Shown here: positions 21,424 to 30,085 of the stretch, in pieces
How positions within the stretch are numbered: position 1 is the stretch's first letter
How the letters are laid out: each line of letters opens with the position of its first letter
Assembly: GCF_002157835.1 (NCBI RefSeq)
Contig: NZ_CP020809.1
Span: 1,922,001 to 1,986,000 of the forward strand
DNA length: 64,000 bases
Direction of reading: 5' to 3'
Source: Mycobacterium dioxanotrophicus
GTDB taxonomy: Bacteria; Actinomycetota; Actinomycetes; Mycobacteriales; Mycobacteriaceae
Translations under genes and position numbers: made by a program
The notes under the pieces: model-generated
Seen by the model: the letters and a program-made list of their open reading frames with translations, nothing else
Told to the model about the DNA's origin: nothing
Databases searched by the model: none

Positions 21424-22142
21424 TGGCGCAATTGGTCGGAAAGCAGGCATCGCGCGGCCTGGAGGGCGCGCTGGTTCGGCTGTGCCGCGGCGGTGATTAC
21501 GAGCTGACCGTCGTCGGCCGTACCGAGCTGACGTCGAATTACCTGCGGTTGCATTTCACCGCCGAGCGGCTGCTCGCCGAGCAGCGACTGCACCCGACGA
21601 TGTGGGTGCGCGGCTGGTTCCCCGACGGCGACAAGGCGCATCAGCGCGGCTATACGCTGGTCAACCCGGATCCCGAGGCCGGCACCGTCGACATCGATTT
21701 CGCGATGCACGACGGGGTGGCCACCCGCTGGGCCAAGGGCGCGGCCGTTGGCGACGTCCTTGAGGTGACGGTGCTGGGCAGCAACTTCGCCCTTCCAGAA
21801 CCGCAGCCCGCCGGCTACGTCATCGTCGGTGACGCCGCGTCGCTGCCTGCCATCAACTCCCTGCTCGACGCCATCGGCGACGCTCCCGCCCGGGTGTTCC
21901 TGGAAGCCGGGCACGACGACGATCCGGAACTGCCGATCACCGGGGCGGCCGACGTCACGTGGGTGGACCGCGATGGCGAGGGGCTGCTGCAAGCCGTCAG
22001 CTCGTCTGCGTTCGACGCCGCCGATCATTTCGGCTGGGTGGCGTGCAACAACCGCACCACGCGCGAGGTGGCCCGGGTGTTCCGCGAGGAGTACCGGATC
22101 CCGCGCAAGAACATCAAGGCACAGGCGTACTGGGCGGCCTGA
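21423..22142 (+). CDS. Siderophore-interacting protein (FAD-binding ferric-siderophore reductase)
   Basis: A 239-residue protein of the SIP family (ViuB type), which reduces ferric-siderophore complexes in the cytosol with FAD and NAD(P)H to free ferrous iron. The N-terminal FAD-binding barrel contains SNYLRLHFTAERLL and the flavin motif RGYTLVNPD; the nucleotide-binding half follows (GYVIVGDAASLPAINSLL), and the C-terminus FGWVACNNRTTREVARVFREEY resembles the family end. The iron box upstream supports induction under iron starvation. It is convergent with the TetR gene, with one base between the stops. In M. tuberculosis the viuB homologue is elsewhere, so this is an insertion into the Rv1254-Rv1255c interval. 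Confidence 0.88.
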   Translation: MAQLVGKQASRGLEGALVRLCRGGDYELTVVGRTELTSNYLRLHFTAERLLAEQRLHPTMWVRGWFPDGDKAHQRGYTLVNPDPEAGTVDIDFAMHDGVATRWAKGAAVGDVLEVTVLGSNFALPEPQPAGYVIVGDAASLPAINSLLDAIGDAPARVFLEAGHDDDPELPITGAADVTWVDRDGEGLLQAVSSSAFDAADHFGWVACNNRTTREVARVFREEYRIPRKNIKAQAYWAA

Positions 22143-22143
22143 C

Positions 22144-22725
22144 TCAGTCCGCCGGTTGGTGCACCGGCACCACGAGCGGCGCCACGAATTCCGCCAGCAT
22201 GGCCCGCTCGTCGGCCTCGTCGAGGCCGGGGAAGACCAGCAGCGAGACCATGACCCTGACCAGCCAGCGGGCGCGGCGCTCGATCCCGTCGCCACCGCCG
22301 CCCAGTGACCGCACGAACGCCTCGACCAGAGCCCGGATCACCTCGGAGTGCTCGGCCATCTCGCCGCCGATCGGGGGCGAGGCCGTCGCGAACCACGATG
22401 ACAGCGCCGGGCTGTCGCGCACGGCCCGCAGGCCGGTCATCACGCCCTCGATCAACCGTTGCGTCGGGTCGCTCAGCCCGGCGACCTGTCGGGTCAGTTC
22501 TTCGTAGAGCCGACGCGCCTCCCGATGCACGTACGCCGTGTACAGCGCCTCGCGGTTTTCGAAGTAGCGGTACAGCGTCGCGCGGGAACAGCCTGCGGCC
22601 GTGGCGATCTCGTGCATCCCCACGGTGGCGGCGTCCTGCCGCGTGAACAGCTCGTCGGCGGCGTCGAGGATCCGGTCGGCCGCCACCTCGGAGCGGCGGG
22701 CGGCCAGCCAGTCGCCGGCCATCAT
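22144..22725 (-). CDS. TetR-family regulator (Rv1255c-like)
   Basis: A 193-residue regulator. The N-terminal helix-turn-helix is RILDAADELFTRQDAATVGMHEIATAAGCSRATLYRYFENREALYTAY (read in parts); the rest is a ligand-binding helical domain of low conservation. The start ATG 22725 overlaps the cyp130 stop by 4 bases (ATGA), so it is the second gene of a cyp130-tetR operon, as with Rv1256c-Rv1255c. A longer frame to 22782 has no support and lies wholly inside cyp130. It probably represses the operon through the dyad at the cyp130 start; the inducer is presumably a hydrophobic substrate or drug. Confidence 0.88.
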   Translation of the reverse strand: MMAGDWLAARRSEVAADRILDAADELFTRQDAATVGMHEIATAAGCSRATLYRYFENREALYTAYVHREARRLYEELTRQVAGLSDPTQRLIEGVMTGLRAVRDSPALSSWFATASPPIGGEMAEHSEVIRALVEAFVRSLGGGGDGIERRARWLVRVMVSLLVFPGLDEADERAMLAEFVAPLVVPVHQPAD

Positions 22726-23969
22726 GTGCCGGCTCGGAACGGGACCGACAGTGGGCGGCGCACATAGCTGCCGCCTGCCCATACCACCGCATCGAGGTCG
22801 ACCTCGAAATCCGGGCAGCGCGAGAGCAATTCGGTCAGCGCCACCCGTGACTGCATCCGGGCGGCAGCCGCGCCCAGGCAGAAATGTGCGCCGTGGCTGA
22901 ACGTCAAGATGTTGCGGGGATGGCGTCGGATGTCGAGTTCTGCTGCGTCTGGTCCGAATTCGCGTTCGTCGCGGTTGCCCGACCCGTACAGCAGCAGGGT
23001 CCTGCGGCCCGCAGGGATGGTGGTGTCACCGATGGTGACGTCGCGGGTGGTGGTGCGGGCCAGTCCCTGCACCGGTGAGGTCAGCCGCAGGAACTCGTCG
23101 ACCGCCTCGGGTATCAGCTCCGGGTCGTGCGCCAGCAGCCGTCGCTGATCGGGTCGCTGCTGCAGCAATTGCACTGCGCCACCGAGCATTCCGGTCGTCG
23201 TGTCATTGCCGCCGGTGACCATGGTGAAGGTGAACGCCAGGATCGACAGCACGCCCGAGATTTCCCCGTCGGCGCCCACCCCGGCCGCTACCAGATGCGA
23301 GATGGTGTCGTCGGCCGGCTCGACGCGGCGACGCTCGATCAGCTCGGCGAAGTAGCCCGCCATCGCCGTGACGGCATCGGTGGCGCTGCCCAACGCGCCG
23401 GCGATCCCGTCGGGCGAGGTGTTGGCGGCGACGATTGCTTCGGTCCAGCCGTCGAATTGGGCCCGGTCGACTTCGGGCACCCCGAGATAGTGCGCGACGA
23501 CCATCGACGGTAGCGGTTTGAACAATTCGGTGACAATGTCGCCGCCGCCGTTGGCGCGCAGCTCTTCCAGTCGGGATACGACGAACTCCCGCACCTTCGG
23601 TTCGACGGCCTCGACCTGCCGCGGGGTGAAGCCGCGCGAGACCAGCTTGCGGAACTCGGTGTGCACGGGCGGGTCCTGCATGACGAACGGCGGATTCTCG
23701 GCCAGCCCGATCAGCTCCATGTCGCCGTACGTGACGGTCAGGCCTTGGGCCGACGAGAAGGTCTCGTGATCGCGCGCGGCCGCCCAGATGTCGGCGTGCC
23801 GGGACAACACGTAGTAGTCCTGATCGGGTCGGTCGGCGGGCACCACATGGTGGACTGGATCGTGTTCGCGCAGGGCGGCATACATCGCCCACGGGCTCGC
23901 CCAGGTGTCGGCGTTGGCAAGTTCGAAGCGGGCCGGAGACTCGGACAATTGAGACAGAGGAGCTGTCAT
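22722..23969 (-). CDS. cyp130: Cytochrome P450 CYP130
   Basis: A 415-residue soluble P450 monooxygenase. The haem-ligand loop is FSHGAHFCLG with Cys364; the I-helix motif GGNDTTTG provides the acid-alcohol pair for oxygen activation; the K-helix EFLRL segment (VDEFLRLTSP) is nearby. It is close to CYP130 of M. tuberculosis (Rv1256c, 405 residues), a P450 known for binding azoles and with a proposed N-demethylase activity. ATG 23969 is the start, with a TTGACA box 18 bases before a TACGAA segment and only six bases from there to the ATG, so a leaderless mRNA is likely. It is followed by its TetR regulator in a 4-base overlap. The electron-donor ferredoxin is not next to it. Confidence 0.9.
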   Translation of the reverse strand: MTAPLSQLSESPARFELANADTWASPWAMYAALREHDPVHHVVPADRPDQDYYVLSRHADIWAAARDHETFSSAQGLTVTYGDMELIGLAENPPFVMQDPPVHTEFRKLVSRGFTPRQVEAVEPKVREFVVSRLEELRANGGGDIVTELFKPLPSMVVAHYLGVPEVDRAQFDGWTEAIVAANTSPDGIAGALGSATDAVTAMAGYFAELIERRRVEPADDTISHLVAAGVGADGEISGVLSILAFTFTMVTGGNDTTTGMLGGAVQLLQQRPDQRRLLAHDPELIPEAVDEFLRLTSPVQGLARTTTRDVTIGDTTIPAGRRTLLLYGSGNRDEREFGPDAAELDIRRHPRNILTFSHGAHFCLGAAAARMQSRVALTELLSRCPDFEVDLDAVVWAGGSYVRRPLSVPFRAGT

Positions 23970-24005
23970 GTCTTATTCGTACGACAGTCCATCAGTATGT
24001 GTCAA
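23969..24005 (-). promoter_or_regulatory. cyp130-tetR promoter with overlapping dyad
   Basis: On the minus strand TTGACA (24000-24005) lies 18 bases before TACGAA (23976-23981), which is six bases from the ATG. The dyad TGTCTTATTCGTACGACA (23969-23986) pairs at six of nine positions and contains the perfect core TCGTACGA. It covers the -10, so it is a good candidate for the TetR operator. Confidence 0.6.
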
Positions 24006-24037
24006 TAGCAGATCGCCGGACGTTCGCCGGTGCCGAC

Positions 24038-24043
24038 TAGGCT
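24038..24043 (+). promoter_or_regulatory. Candidate -10 box for the rhomboid gene
   Basis: TAGGCT fits TAnnnT and ends seven bases before the GTG at 24051, with no ribosome site between. A leaderless transcript is likely. No convincing -35 is seen. Confidence 0.45.
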
Positions 24044-24050
24044 CGGCGCC

Positions 24051-24923
24051 GTGAGCATCCCCAACACGCCGCAGTCACCTGCCGCGACGCCGACGTGTTA
24101 CCGGCATCCCGACCGCCAGACCTACGTGCAGTGCACACGTTGCCAGCGCTACATCTGCCCGGAGTGCATGCGCTCGGCCGCTGTCGGTCACCAGTGCGTG
24201 GAATGCGTCAACGAGGGCGCCAAATCCGTGCGCGCACCACGCACCCAGTTCGGCGGGAAGCTGAGCAACGGCACTCCCGTGCTCACCTATGGACTCATCG
24301 CGGTCAACGTGCTGATGTTCGTGCTGCAGATGACCTCGAAGAACCTGGAGGGCGAACTGACCCTGTGGTCGCCGGGCGTCGCCATCCACGACCAGTACTA
24401 CCGGCTGGTCACCTCTGCCTTCCTGCATTACGGCATAACCCATCTGTTGTTCAACATGTGGGCGCTCTACGTGGTCGGGCCGCCGCTGGAGGCGTGGCTG
24501 GGCAGACTGCGTTTCGGCGCGCTCTATGCGCTGAGCGGTTTGGGCGGTTCGGTGCTCGTATATCTGTTGTCGCCACTGCAATCCGCCACGGCAGGGGCCT
24601 CGGGTGCGATCTTCGGGTTGTTCGGCGCGATCTTCGTGGTCGCGCGGCGGCTGCGGCTCGATGTGCGCTGGGTCGCGGCGGTCATCGTCATCAACCTGGT
24701 GTTCACGTTCGTCGGCCCGGCGCTGGGGACCGGCGCGATCAGCTGGCAGGGCCACGTCGGTGGGCTGATCACCGGCGCCGCGGTGGCTGCGGCCTTCGTG
24801 TATGCCCCGCGCGCGCATCGTAATGCGATCCAGGCCGGGGTGTCGGTCGGCGCAGTGCTCATATTCGTGGCGCTGATCGCGTGGCGCACCAACCAGCTGC
24901 TGACGTCGTTCGGGATGACCTGA
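24051..24923 (+). CDS. Rhomboid intramembrane serine protease with N-terminal zinc-binding domain
   Basis: A 290-residue protein. Residues 16-52 hold a B-box-like cluster (Cys16, His19, Cys28, Cys31, Cys36, Cys39, His47, Cys49, Cys52) that probably binds zinc. From residue 78 on there are six to seven membrane helices of the rhomboid fold. The catalytic pair is Ser184 in GASGAIFG and His235 in QGHVGG; Asn135 in HLLFN stabilises the oxyanion. It should cleave membrane proteins inside the bilayer. It resembles Rv0110-type mycobacterial rhomboids, which sit elsewhere in M. tuberculosis. GTG 24051 is chosen over the frame opening at 24030. It is divergent from cyp130 and convergent, with 3 bases spare, to the FAD oxidase. 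Confidence 0.9.
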   Translation: MSIPNTPQSPAATPTCYRHPDRQTYVQCTRCQRYICPECMRSAAVGHQCVECVNEGAKSVRAPRTQFGGKLSNGTPVLTYGLIAVNVLMFVLQMTSKNLEGELTLWSPGVAIHDQYYRLVTSAFLHYGITHLLFNMWALYVVGPPLEAWLGRLRFGALYALSGLGGSVLVYLLSPLQSATAGASGAIFGLFGAIFVVARRLRLDVRWVAAVIVINLVFTFVGPALGTGAISWQGHVGGLITGAAVAAAFVYAPRAHRNAIQAGVSVGAVLIFVALIAWRTNQLLTSFGMT

Positions 24924-24926
24924 GAT

Positions 24927-26282
24927 CTAGATGGCCGCACCCGGATTGAGGATGTTGTCCGGGTCGAGTGCCTGCTTGATGCGGTGGTTGAGGGCCATCG
25001 CGTCGGGGCCGATCTGACCGGCCAGCCACGGCCGCTTGAGCCGGCCGACGCCGTGTTCGCCGGTGATGGTGCCGCCCAAACCGACTGCCAGGTCCATGAT
25101 CTCGCCGAACGCCTGCCCGGCCCGCCGCGTCATGTCGGGGTTGGTCGGGTCGAACACGATCAGCGGATGGGTGTTGCCGTCACCGGCGTGTGCGATCACC
25201 GAGATCAGCAGATCGCGCTGCTCGGCGATCTTGGCCACGCCGCCCACCAGCTCGGCGAGCGCGGGCAGCGGCACCCCGACATCCTCCAGCAGCAGTGAGC
25301 CCTTGGCTTCCACGGCTGGGATCGCGAACCGGCGGGCCGCCACGAACGCCTCGCCCTCGTCGGGATCGGACGTCGAAAATACCTCGGTGGCACCGCATTC
25401 GGTGAAGACCTCGGCCATGAACGCGACGTCCTCGGCGCCTGCGGCGCCCCGGTCGTCGGAGGCGGCCACCATCATGGCGGCGGCCGTGCGGTCCAGGCCC
25501 ATCTTCAGCTTGTCCTCGACGGCGTTGATGGCCGTGGAATCCATGAATTCCAGCATCGACGGCCGGATCTTGCCGGTGATCTTCACGACCGCACCTGCGG
25601 CGGCCTCCACCGAATCGAACGTGGCCACCACCGTGCACGGCGAGTGTTGCGGCGGCAGCAGTCGCAGCGTCACCTCCGTCACCACGCCGAGGGTGCCCTC
25701 GCTGCCGACGAACAACTTCGTCAAGCTCAGGCCCGCAACGTCTTTCAGGCGCGGGCCACCGAGGCGCACCGCGGTGCCGTCGGCCAGGACCACCTGCAGG
25801 CCCAGCACGTAGTCGGTGGTGACGCCGTACTTGACGCAGCACAGCCCGCCGGCGTTGGTGGCGACATTGCCGCCGATGCTGCAGATCTCGAACGACGACG
25901 GGTCGGGCGGGTACCAGAGCCCGTGGGCGGCAACGGCTTTCTTCACCTCAGCGTTGAGCAGGCCCGGTTGCACGACCGCGGTGCGGGTGACCGTGTCGAC
26001 GGTGATATCGCGCATCTTCTCGGTCGACAGGACGATGCCGCCGTTGAGCGCGGTCGCTCCGCCCGACAGGCCGGTGCCTGCCCCGCGGGGCACCACTGCC
26101 ACCTTGTGCTCGGTGGCCCATCGCAGCACCTGCTGGACCTCCTCGGTGCGGGTCGGTCGCACCACGGCCAGGGGAGTGCCCGCGCCCGGATCGGCGGCGC
26201 GATCCTGCCGGTAGGAGGCCAGGATGTCCGGGTCGGTGACGACGACTCCTGCGGGAAGGGCGGAGATCAGCTCAGACAGCAC
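24927..26282 (-). CDS. FAD-linked oxidase, GlcD/D-lactate dehydrogenase-like (Rv1257c)
   Basis: A 451-residue flavoenzyme of the VAO/PCMH family. The FAD-binding domain contains VVPRGAGTGLSGGA near residue 65 and SIGGNVATNAGGLCCVKYG near residue 137, and the C-terminal cap has GDGNTHPLIVFDP and TGEHGVGRLKRPWL with the metal-binding His and the Glu-His of D-2-hydroxyacid dehydrogenases. It probably oxidises a D-2-hydroxy acid (glycolate, D-lactate or similar). Its ATG lies 16 bases inside the end of the tap gene, which suggests that the two are co-transcribed and coupled, the same order as Rv1258c-Rv1257c in M. tuberculosis. The link between an efflux pump and this oxidase is not explained. 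Confidence 0.87.
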   Translation of the reverse strand: MLSELISALPAGVVVTDPDILASYRQDRAADPGAGTPLAVVRPTRTEEVQQVLRWATEHKVAVVPRGAGTGLSGGATALNGGIVLSTEKMRDITVDTVTRTAVVQPGLLNAEVKKAVAAHGLWYPPDPSSFEICSIGGNVATNAGGLCCVKYGVTTDYVLGLQVVLADGTAVRLGGPRLKDVAGLSLTKLFVGSEGTLGVVTEVTLRLLPPQHSPCTVVATFDSVEAAAGAVVKITGKIRPSMLEFMDSTAINAVEDKLKMGLDRTAAAMMVAASDDRGAAGAEDVAFMAEVFTECGATEVFSTSDPDEGEAFVAARRFAIPAVEAKGSLLLEDVGVPLPALAELVGGVAKIAEQRDLLISVIAHAGDGNTHPLIVFDPTNPDMTRRAGQAFGEIMDLAVGLGGTITGEHGVGRLKRPWLAGQIGPDAMALNHRIKQALDPDNILNPGAAI

Positions 26283-27514
26283 ATGGCGATCCTATACGAG
26301 CGATCCAATTGCCGCAGGGCAGGCAGGAAGACCGCAACCACGCCGAGCAGCAGCATCGGCAGAGCCAGAGCCAGGAACGTCGCGTGCAGTCCGGCCCTGT
26401 CGGCCATCGGACCGGCGACCACCAGGCCCACCGGACCCGCGGCGTAGGCCAGTGAACCCATCACCCCGACCACCCGGCCGCGCAGATGCTGCGGTGACCT
26501 GGTCTGCATGACGTAGTTGGCGATCGGCGCGATCGGCCCGTAGACCAGGCCCACGATCGCGCACATCGTCAGGATCAGCGGCAGGGGCGGCAGGAACGCC
26601 ACCACCGTCATCGCCACGCCGAGCGTGATCACGGCGGTGAGCATGGTGGCGCGGCGACTCAGATATTTCGACACCACGGCGTACCCGAGCGCGCCCACCA
26701 ACCCGCCGATGCTCATGGCCATCAACACCCAGCCCAGCTGGGCGGGCTCGTTGCGGTCGGTGAAGTACTTGGGGAACAGCACGCTCTCCATCGGCATGTA
26801 CAACCCGGTTGCGACCAGGTCGATGATTGCCAGCGTGCGCAGCACCGGTGTGTGCCAGACGAATCGCAGGCCTTCGACGATGCCCGCCCAGACCCCGTCG
26901 GGTAGCGCCTCCCGATCGGGCACGCCCGCGCCCTCCAGCCGCAGTACCGCAATGGCCGCCAGCGAGCAGGCGAACGTCGCGGCTGTCACCCACATGGTGT
27001 TGATGCCGCCGATCGCGGCGATGAGCAGGCCACCGATGCCGGGGCCGACGATGTAGGCCAGGTTGAACGCGGCCTCGTACACGCTGTTGGCGCGGTCCAG
27101 GCTCCAGCCGGCCTGCTCGGCGGCCTCGGGCAGCATGGTCTGGCGCGCGGTCATGCCTGCCGGGTCGAAGAACGCGCCGAAGGCCGCCAGCACGGCCAGC
27201 ACCACGACGTTGATCACCTGCACGCCGAACACCAGGGCCAGCACCGGCACCGTCGCGACCGAGAGCCCCGAGAGCACATCGGAGAGCATCGACACGCGCC
27301 GCCGGCCGAGGTAGTCCACGGCCGCCCCCGCGATCAGTGTTGCGGCCAGCAGCGGCAGCGTCGCAGCCATCGCGACGATCGCGGCTTCGAGCGCAGATCC
27401 GTTGCGCTGCAACACCAACCAGGGAAATGCCACCATCGAGATGCCGTTGCCCGCGCCTGCCATCAAGGCGGCGAACAGGATCAACAGCAGCGGGCCGCGC
27501 TTGGTCTCGGTCAT
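26267..27514 (-). CDS. tap: Tap-type MFS multidrug efflux pump (Rv1258c)
   Basis: A 415-residue, 12-helix MFS exporter closely resembling Tap/P55-like Rv1258c of M. tuberculosis, associated with tetracycline, aminoglycoside and spectinomycin efflux. Shared stretches include [47 protein letters not shown] and [12 protein letters not shown] start at ATG 27514 (MTETKRG); the frame to 27580 runs into the divergent udgB region. In M. tuberculosis tap is controlled by WhiB7, but I do not see the AT-rich WhiB7 signature next to the possible -10 TAGATT here. The stop overlaps the start of the FAD oxidase. Confidence 0.92.
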   Translation of the reverse strand: MTETKRGPLLLILFAALMAGAGNGISMVAFPWLVLQRNGSALEAAIVAMAATLPLLAATLIAGAAVDYLGRRRVSMLSDVLSGLSVATVPVLALVFGVQVINVVVLAVLAAFGAFFDPAGMTARQTMLPEAAEQAGWSLDRANSVYEAAFNLAYIVGPGIGGLLIAAIGGINTMWVTAATFACSLAAIAVLRLEGAGVPDREALPDGVWAGIVEGLRFVWHTPVLRTLAIIDLVATGLYMPMESVLFPKYFTDRNEPAQLGWVLMAMSIGGLVGALGYAVVSKYLSRRATMLTAVITLGVAMTVVAFLPPLPLILTMCAIVGLVYGPIAPIANYVMQTRSPQHLRGRVVGVMGSLAYAAGPVGLVVAGPMADRAGLHATFLALALPMLLLGVVAVFLPALRQLDRSYRIAMCCLS

Positions 27515-27538
27515 GGCTATCGCGGCGAATCTAACACC

Positions 27539-28405
27539 GTGGGGCACAGTGGACGGGTGCAGCGGGCTCAACTGCCTCATCCCAGGACCGGGAACCTCTT
27601 CGACTCACCGGTGCCGCCCGGCGCGGGCTGGCCCGGCGATCCCGCCGACCCGGACACGCCGGTGGCCCGAACCGCGCCGCGCGTACGGCGCCTGGCCGCC
27701 GGCGCCGACTCCGTCGCGGAACTCGACGCGCGGGTTTCGGTGTGCCGGGCCTGCCCACGCCTGGTGGCGTGGCGCGAAGAGGTCGCCGCGGTCAAACGAA
27801 AGTCGTTCGCCGATCAGCCGTATTGGGGGAGACCCGCGACCGGGCTCGGTTCGGAACATCCGCGCATCCTGATCGTGGGGCTGGCTCCAGCCGCACACGG
27901 CGCCAACCGGACCGGGCGGGTCTTCACCGGCGACCGGTCCGGGGACTTCCTGTTCGCTGCACTGCACCGGGTCGGCCTGGCCAGCCAGGAACACTCTGTC
28001 GACGCCGCCGACGGCCTGCGCCTGATCGACACCCGGATGGCCGCCGCCGTCCGCTGCGCCCCACCCGGTAACGCCCCCACGCCCGCCGAGCGCGCCACGT
28101 GCGCGCCATGGCTGGACGCCGAATGGCGACTGGTCGGCGAGAGCGTGCGCGTGATCGTCGCGCTCGGCGGCTTCGCCTGGCGTTCGGCGTTGGACATGAT
28201 CGGCTCGCCGCAGCGCCCGGCGCCCAAGTTCGGCCACGGCGTCACCGCCGCCCTGACCGGTGCCTACGGCGAGGTGACGCTGCTGGGCTGCTTCCACCCG
28301 AGCCAACAGAACACCTTCACCGGCCGGCTCACCGCGACGATGCTCGACGACATCTTCGTCACCGCGCGCCGCATCGCCGTCGGGAACGAACCCGACCGGC
28401 CATGA
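27539..28405 (+). CDS. udgB: Family 5 uracil-DNA glycosylase UdgB (Rv1259-like)
   Basis: A 288-residue Fe-S uracil-DNA glycosylase that removes uracil, hypoxanthine and ethenocytosine in base-excision repair. The four cluster cysteines are visible: CRACPRL (two), then [18 protein letters not shown] (two). Motif A is [20 protein letters not shown], in which Ala replaces the catalytic Asp of other families, as expected for family 5, and motif B is [14 protein letters not shown] 27539 begins the open frame; GTG 27557 is an alternative. It diverges from tap, with 24 bases between the starts, and matches the Rv1258c/Rv1259 arrangement. Confidence 0.9.
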   Translation: MGHSGRVQRAQLPHPRTGNLFDSPVPPGAGWPGDPADPDTPVARTAPRVRRLAAGADSVAELDARVSVCRACPRLVAWREEVAAVKRKSFADQPYWGRPATGLGSEHPRILIVGLAPAAHGANRTGRVFTGDRSGDFLFAALHRVGLASQEHSVDAADGLRLIDTRMAAAVRCAPPGNAPTPAERATCAPWLDAEWRLVGESVRVIVALGGFAWRSALDMIGSPQRPAPKFGHGVTAALTGAYGEVTLLGCFHPSQQNTFTGRLTATMLDDIFVTARRIAVGNEPDRP

Positions 28406-28418
28406 CGTTGACGCTGTC

Positions 28419-29468
28419 ATGCGGCTTTCTGTCCTCGACCTCGTCCCGGTGCGCACCGATCAGACCACTGCCGATGCCCTGACCGCCACGACGCACCTCG
28501 CGCAGACCGCCGACCGGCTCGGCTACACCCGCTACTGGGTCGCCGAACACCACAACATGGCGGCGGTGGCGGCCACCAGTCCGCCGGTGTTGATCGCGCA
28601 TTTGGCAGCCCACACGTCTCAGCTGCGGCTGGGCTCGGGCGGGGTGATGCTGCCCAACCATGCACCGCTGGCCGTGGCCGAACAATTCGCGCTGCTCGAG
28701 GCCGCCCATCCCGGCCGCATCGACCTCGGCATCGGTCGCGCGCCCGGCTCCGATCCCGTCACGTCGCTGGCCCTGCGTGGCGCCGCAGGCCGCGACGATC
28801 GCGATATCGAGGCGTTCCCGCAATACCTCGACGACGTGATGGCCCTCATGGGCACCCGCGGGGTGCGGGTGCCGTTGCCGCGGGACCTGCTGCGCGAGAA
28901 CTACATCCTCAAGGCGACGCCCGCCGCGGCCAGTGAACCCCGGATGTGGCTGCTGGGGTCTTCGATGTACTCCGCGCACCTGGCCGCCGCCAAAGGATTG
29001 CCGTACGTGTTCGCCCACCACTTCTCCGGGCAGGGCACAGCCGAGGCACTGGAGATCTACCGCGACGAATTCCAGCCCAGCGAACTCCTCCCCGAACCGC
29101 TGACGTTCCTGACCGTCAACGCCGTGGTCGCCGAAACCACCGATGAGGCAAAGGCTCTGCTGCTGCCCCAGTTGCAGATGATGGGCAGGCTGCGCACCGG
29201 GCAGCCGCTTGGCCCGCTCGATCTGGTGGAGGACGCCGAGGCCACCACGATGACCCCACAGGCCCAGGCCGTGGTGGCGTCGGGCCTGCGCCGCGCCGTC
29301 GTGGGATCGCCGACCGAGGCCGCCGACCAGGTGCGGGCCCTGGCCGAGGAGTTCGGGGTCGACGAGGTGATGGTCAACCCCGTCGCGTCGGCGCGACGAG
29401 GCGCCGATCCGGCAACTGCGACGGCCCGCGACACGACACTGGAACTGCTGGCGAAAGAGCTTTTCTAG
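28419..29468 (+). CDS. LLM-class (luciferase-like) oxidoreductase, MsnO8 type
   Basis: A 349-residue TIM-barrel oxidoreductase that would use FMN or coenzyme F420. The N-terminus LSVLDLVPVRTDQTTADAL, then GYTRYWVAEHHNM and GGVMLPNHAPLAVAEQF are typical of the MsnO8 subfamily, as are IDLGIGRAPGSDP and WLLGSSMYSAHLAA. No substrate can be given. ATG 28419 lies 14 bases after the udgB stop, so co-transcription with udgB is possible. It is convergent with the HIT gene with a 3-base gap. Confidence 0.85.
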   Translation: MRLSVLDLVPVRTDQTTADALTATTHLAQTADRLGYTRYWVAEHHNMAAVAATSPPVLIAHLAAHTSQLRLGSGGVMLPNHAPLAVAEQFALLEAAHPGRIDLGIGRAPGSDPVTSLALRGAAGRDDRDIEAFPQYLDDVMALMGTRGVRVPLPRDLLRENYILKATPAAASEPRMWLLGSSMYSAHLAAAKGLPYVFAHHFSGQGTAEALEIYRDEFQPSELLPEPLTFLTVNAVVAETTDEAKALLLPQLQMMGRLRTGQPLGPLDLVEDAEATTMTPQAQAVVASGLRRAVVGSPTEAADQVRALAEEFGVDEVMVNPVASARRGADPATATARDTTLELLAKELF

Positions 29469-29471
29469 CCG

Positions 29472-29909
29472 TCATTCCTGCGCAGACTCGTCGAGTTGCG
29501 CCAACGCCGCACGCAGCAGGCGGGCCGACCCCTCGCGATCGGGGTCCCGGCGCAGCAGCATGCCTTTGGCGAACGCCAGCTTGTCTCCGTCGTGCCGCGG
29601 CACCACGTGCAGATGGATGTGGAACACGCTCTGGAAGGCCGCCTTGCCGTCATTGATGGCGACGTTGGTGCCGTCGGCGTGAAGCCCGGATTCGCGCGCG
29701 GCCCGGGCGATGCGCTGCCCGACGACGGCCATCCCGGCGAGGGTCTCCGGTGGCGTGTCGGTCAGGTCGACCGTGTGCTTCTTCGGGATCACCAGGGTGT
29801 GGCCGGGCGTGAACGGACGGATGTCGAGGATGCCGAGATAGTCGTCGGCTTCGTAGATACGGACGGCCGGAGCCTCACCGGCGACGATGGCACAGAACAC
29901 GCATGACAT
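29472..29909 (-). CDS. HIT-family nucleotide hydrolase (Rv1262c-like)
   Basis: A 145-residue histidine-triad protein. The triad is His97-Ile-His99-Leu-His101-Val, with His101 positioned as the nucleophile, and the N-terminal CVFC plus a downstream His can form the zinc site seen in many HIT proteins. PFTPGHTLVIPKKH is the family strand-turn before the core. Members hydrolyse phosphoramidates or dinucleoside phosphates such as AppppA or adenosine 5'-monophosphoramidate. In M. tuberculosis Rv1262c lies a few genes after Rv1259, so this is a retained core gene in an otherwise reshuffled interval. Confidence 0.9.
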   Translation of the reverse strand: MSCVFCAIVAGEAPAVRIYEADDYLGILDIRPFTPGHTLVIPKKHTVDLTDTPPETLAGMAVVGQRIARAARESGLHADGTNVAINDGKAAFQSVFHIHLHVVPRHDGDKLAFAKGMLLRRDPDREGSARLLRAALAQLDESAQE

Positions 29910-30085
29910 ACCGCCACGTTATCCGCGGCCGAAAGGGCAGCCGAAGACGTCCGGTTCACCGCCCATCGGAAGGGCCACTTTTCGGCAAAGGGCGAGTACC
30001 TTCACCGTATGGCCTGCGGGGGCGTCAAATGTGCGCGGCATCGGAGGTCCAGCAATGATGTTGTCGCTCACGTGGAGGTTGCCCG

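Noticed and set aside
27515..27600. WhiB7-type promoter before tap
   Set aside because: The AT-rich stretch next to the -35 that marks WhiB7 targets is not visible.
29910..30085. IdeR box before the mbtM-like gene
   Set aside because: Searched by eye on both strands; nothing close to the 19-bp consensus was found.
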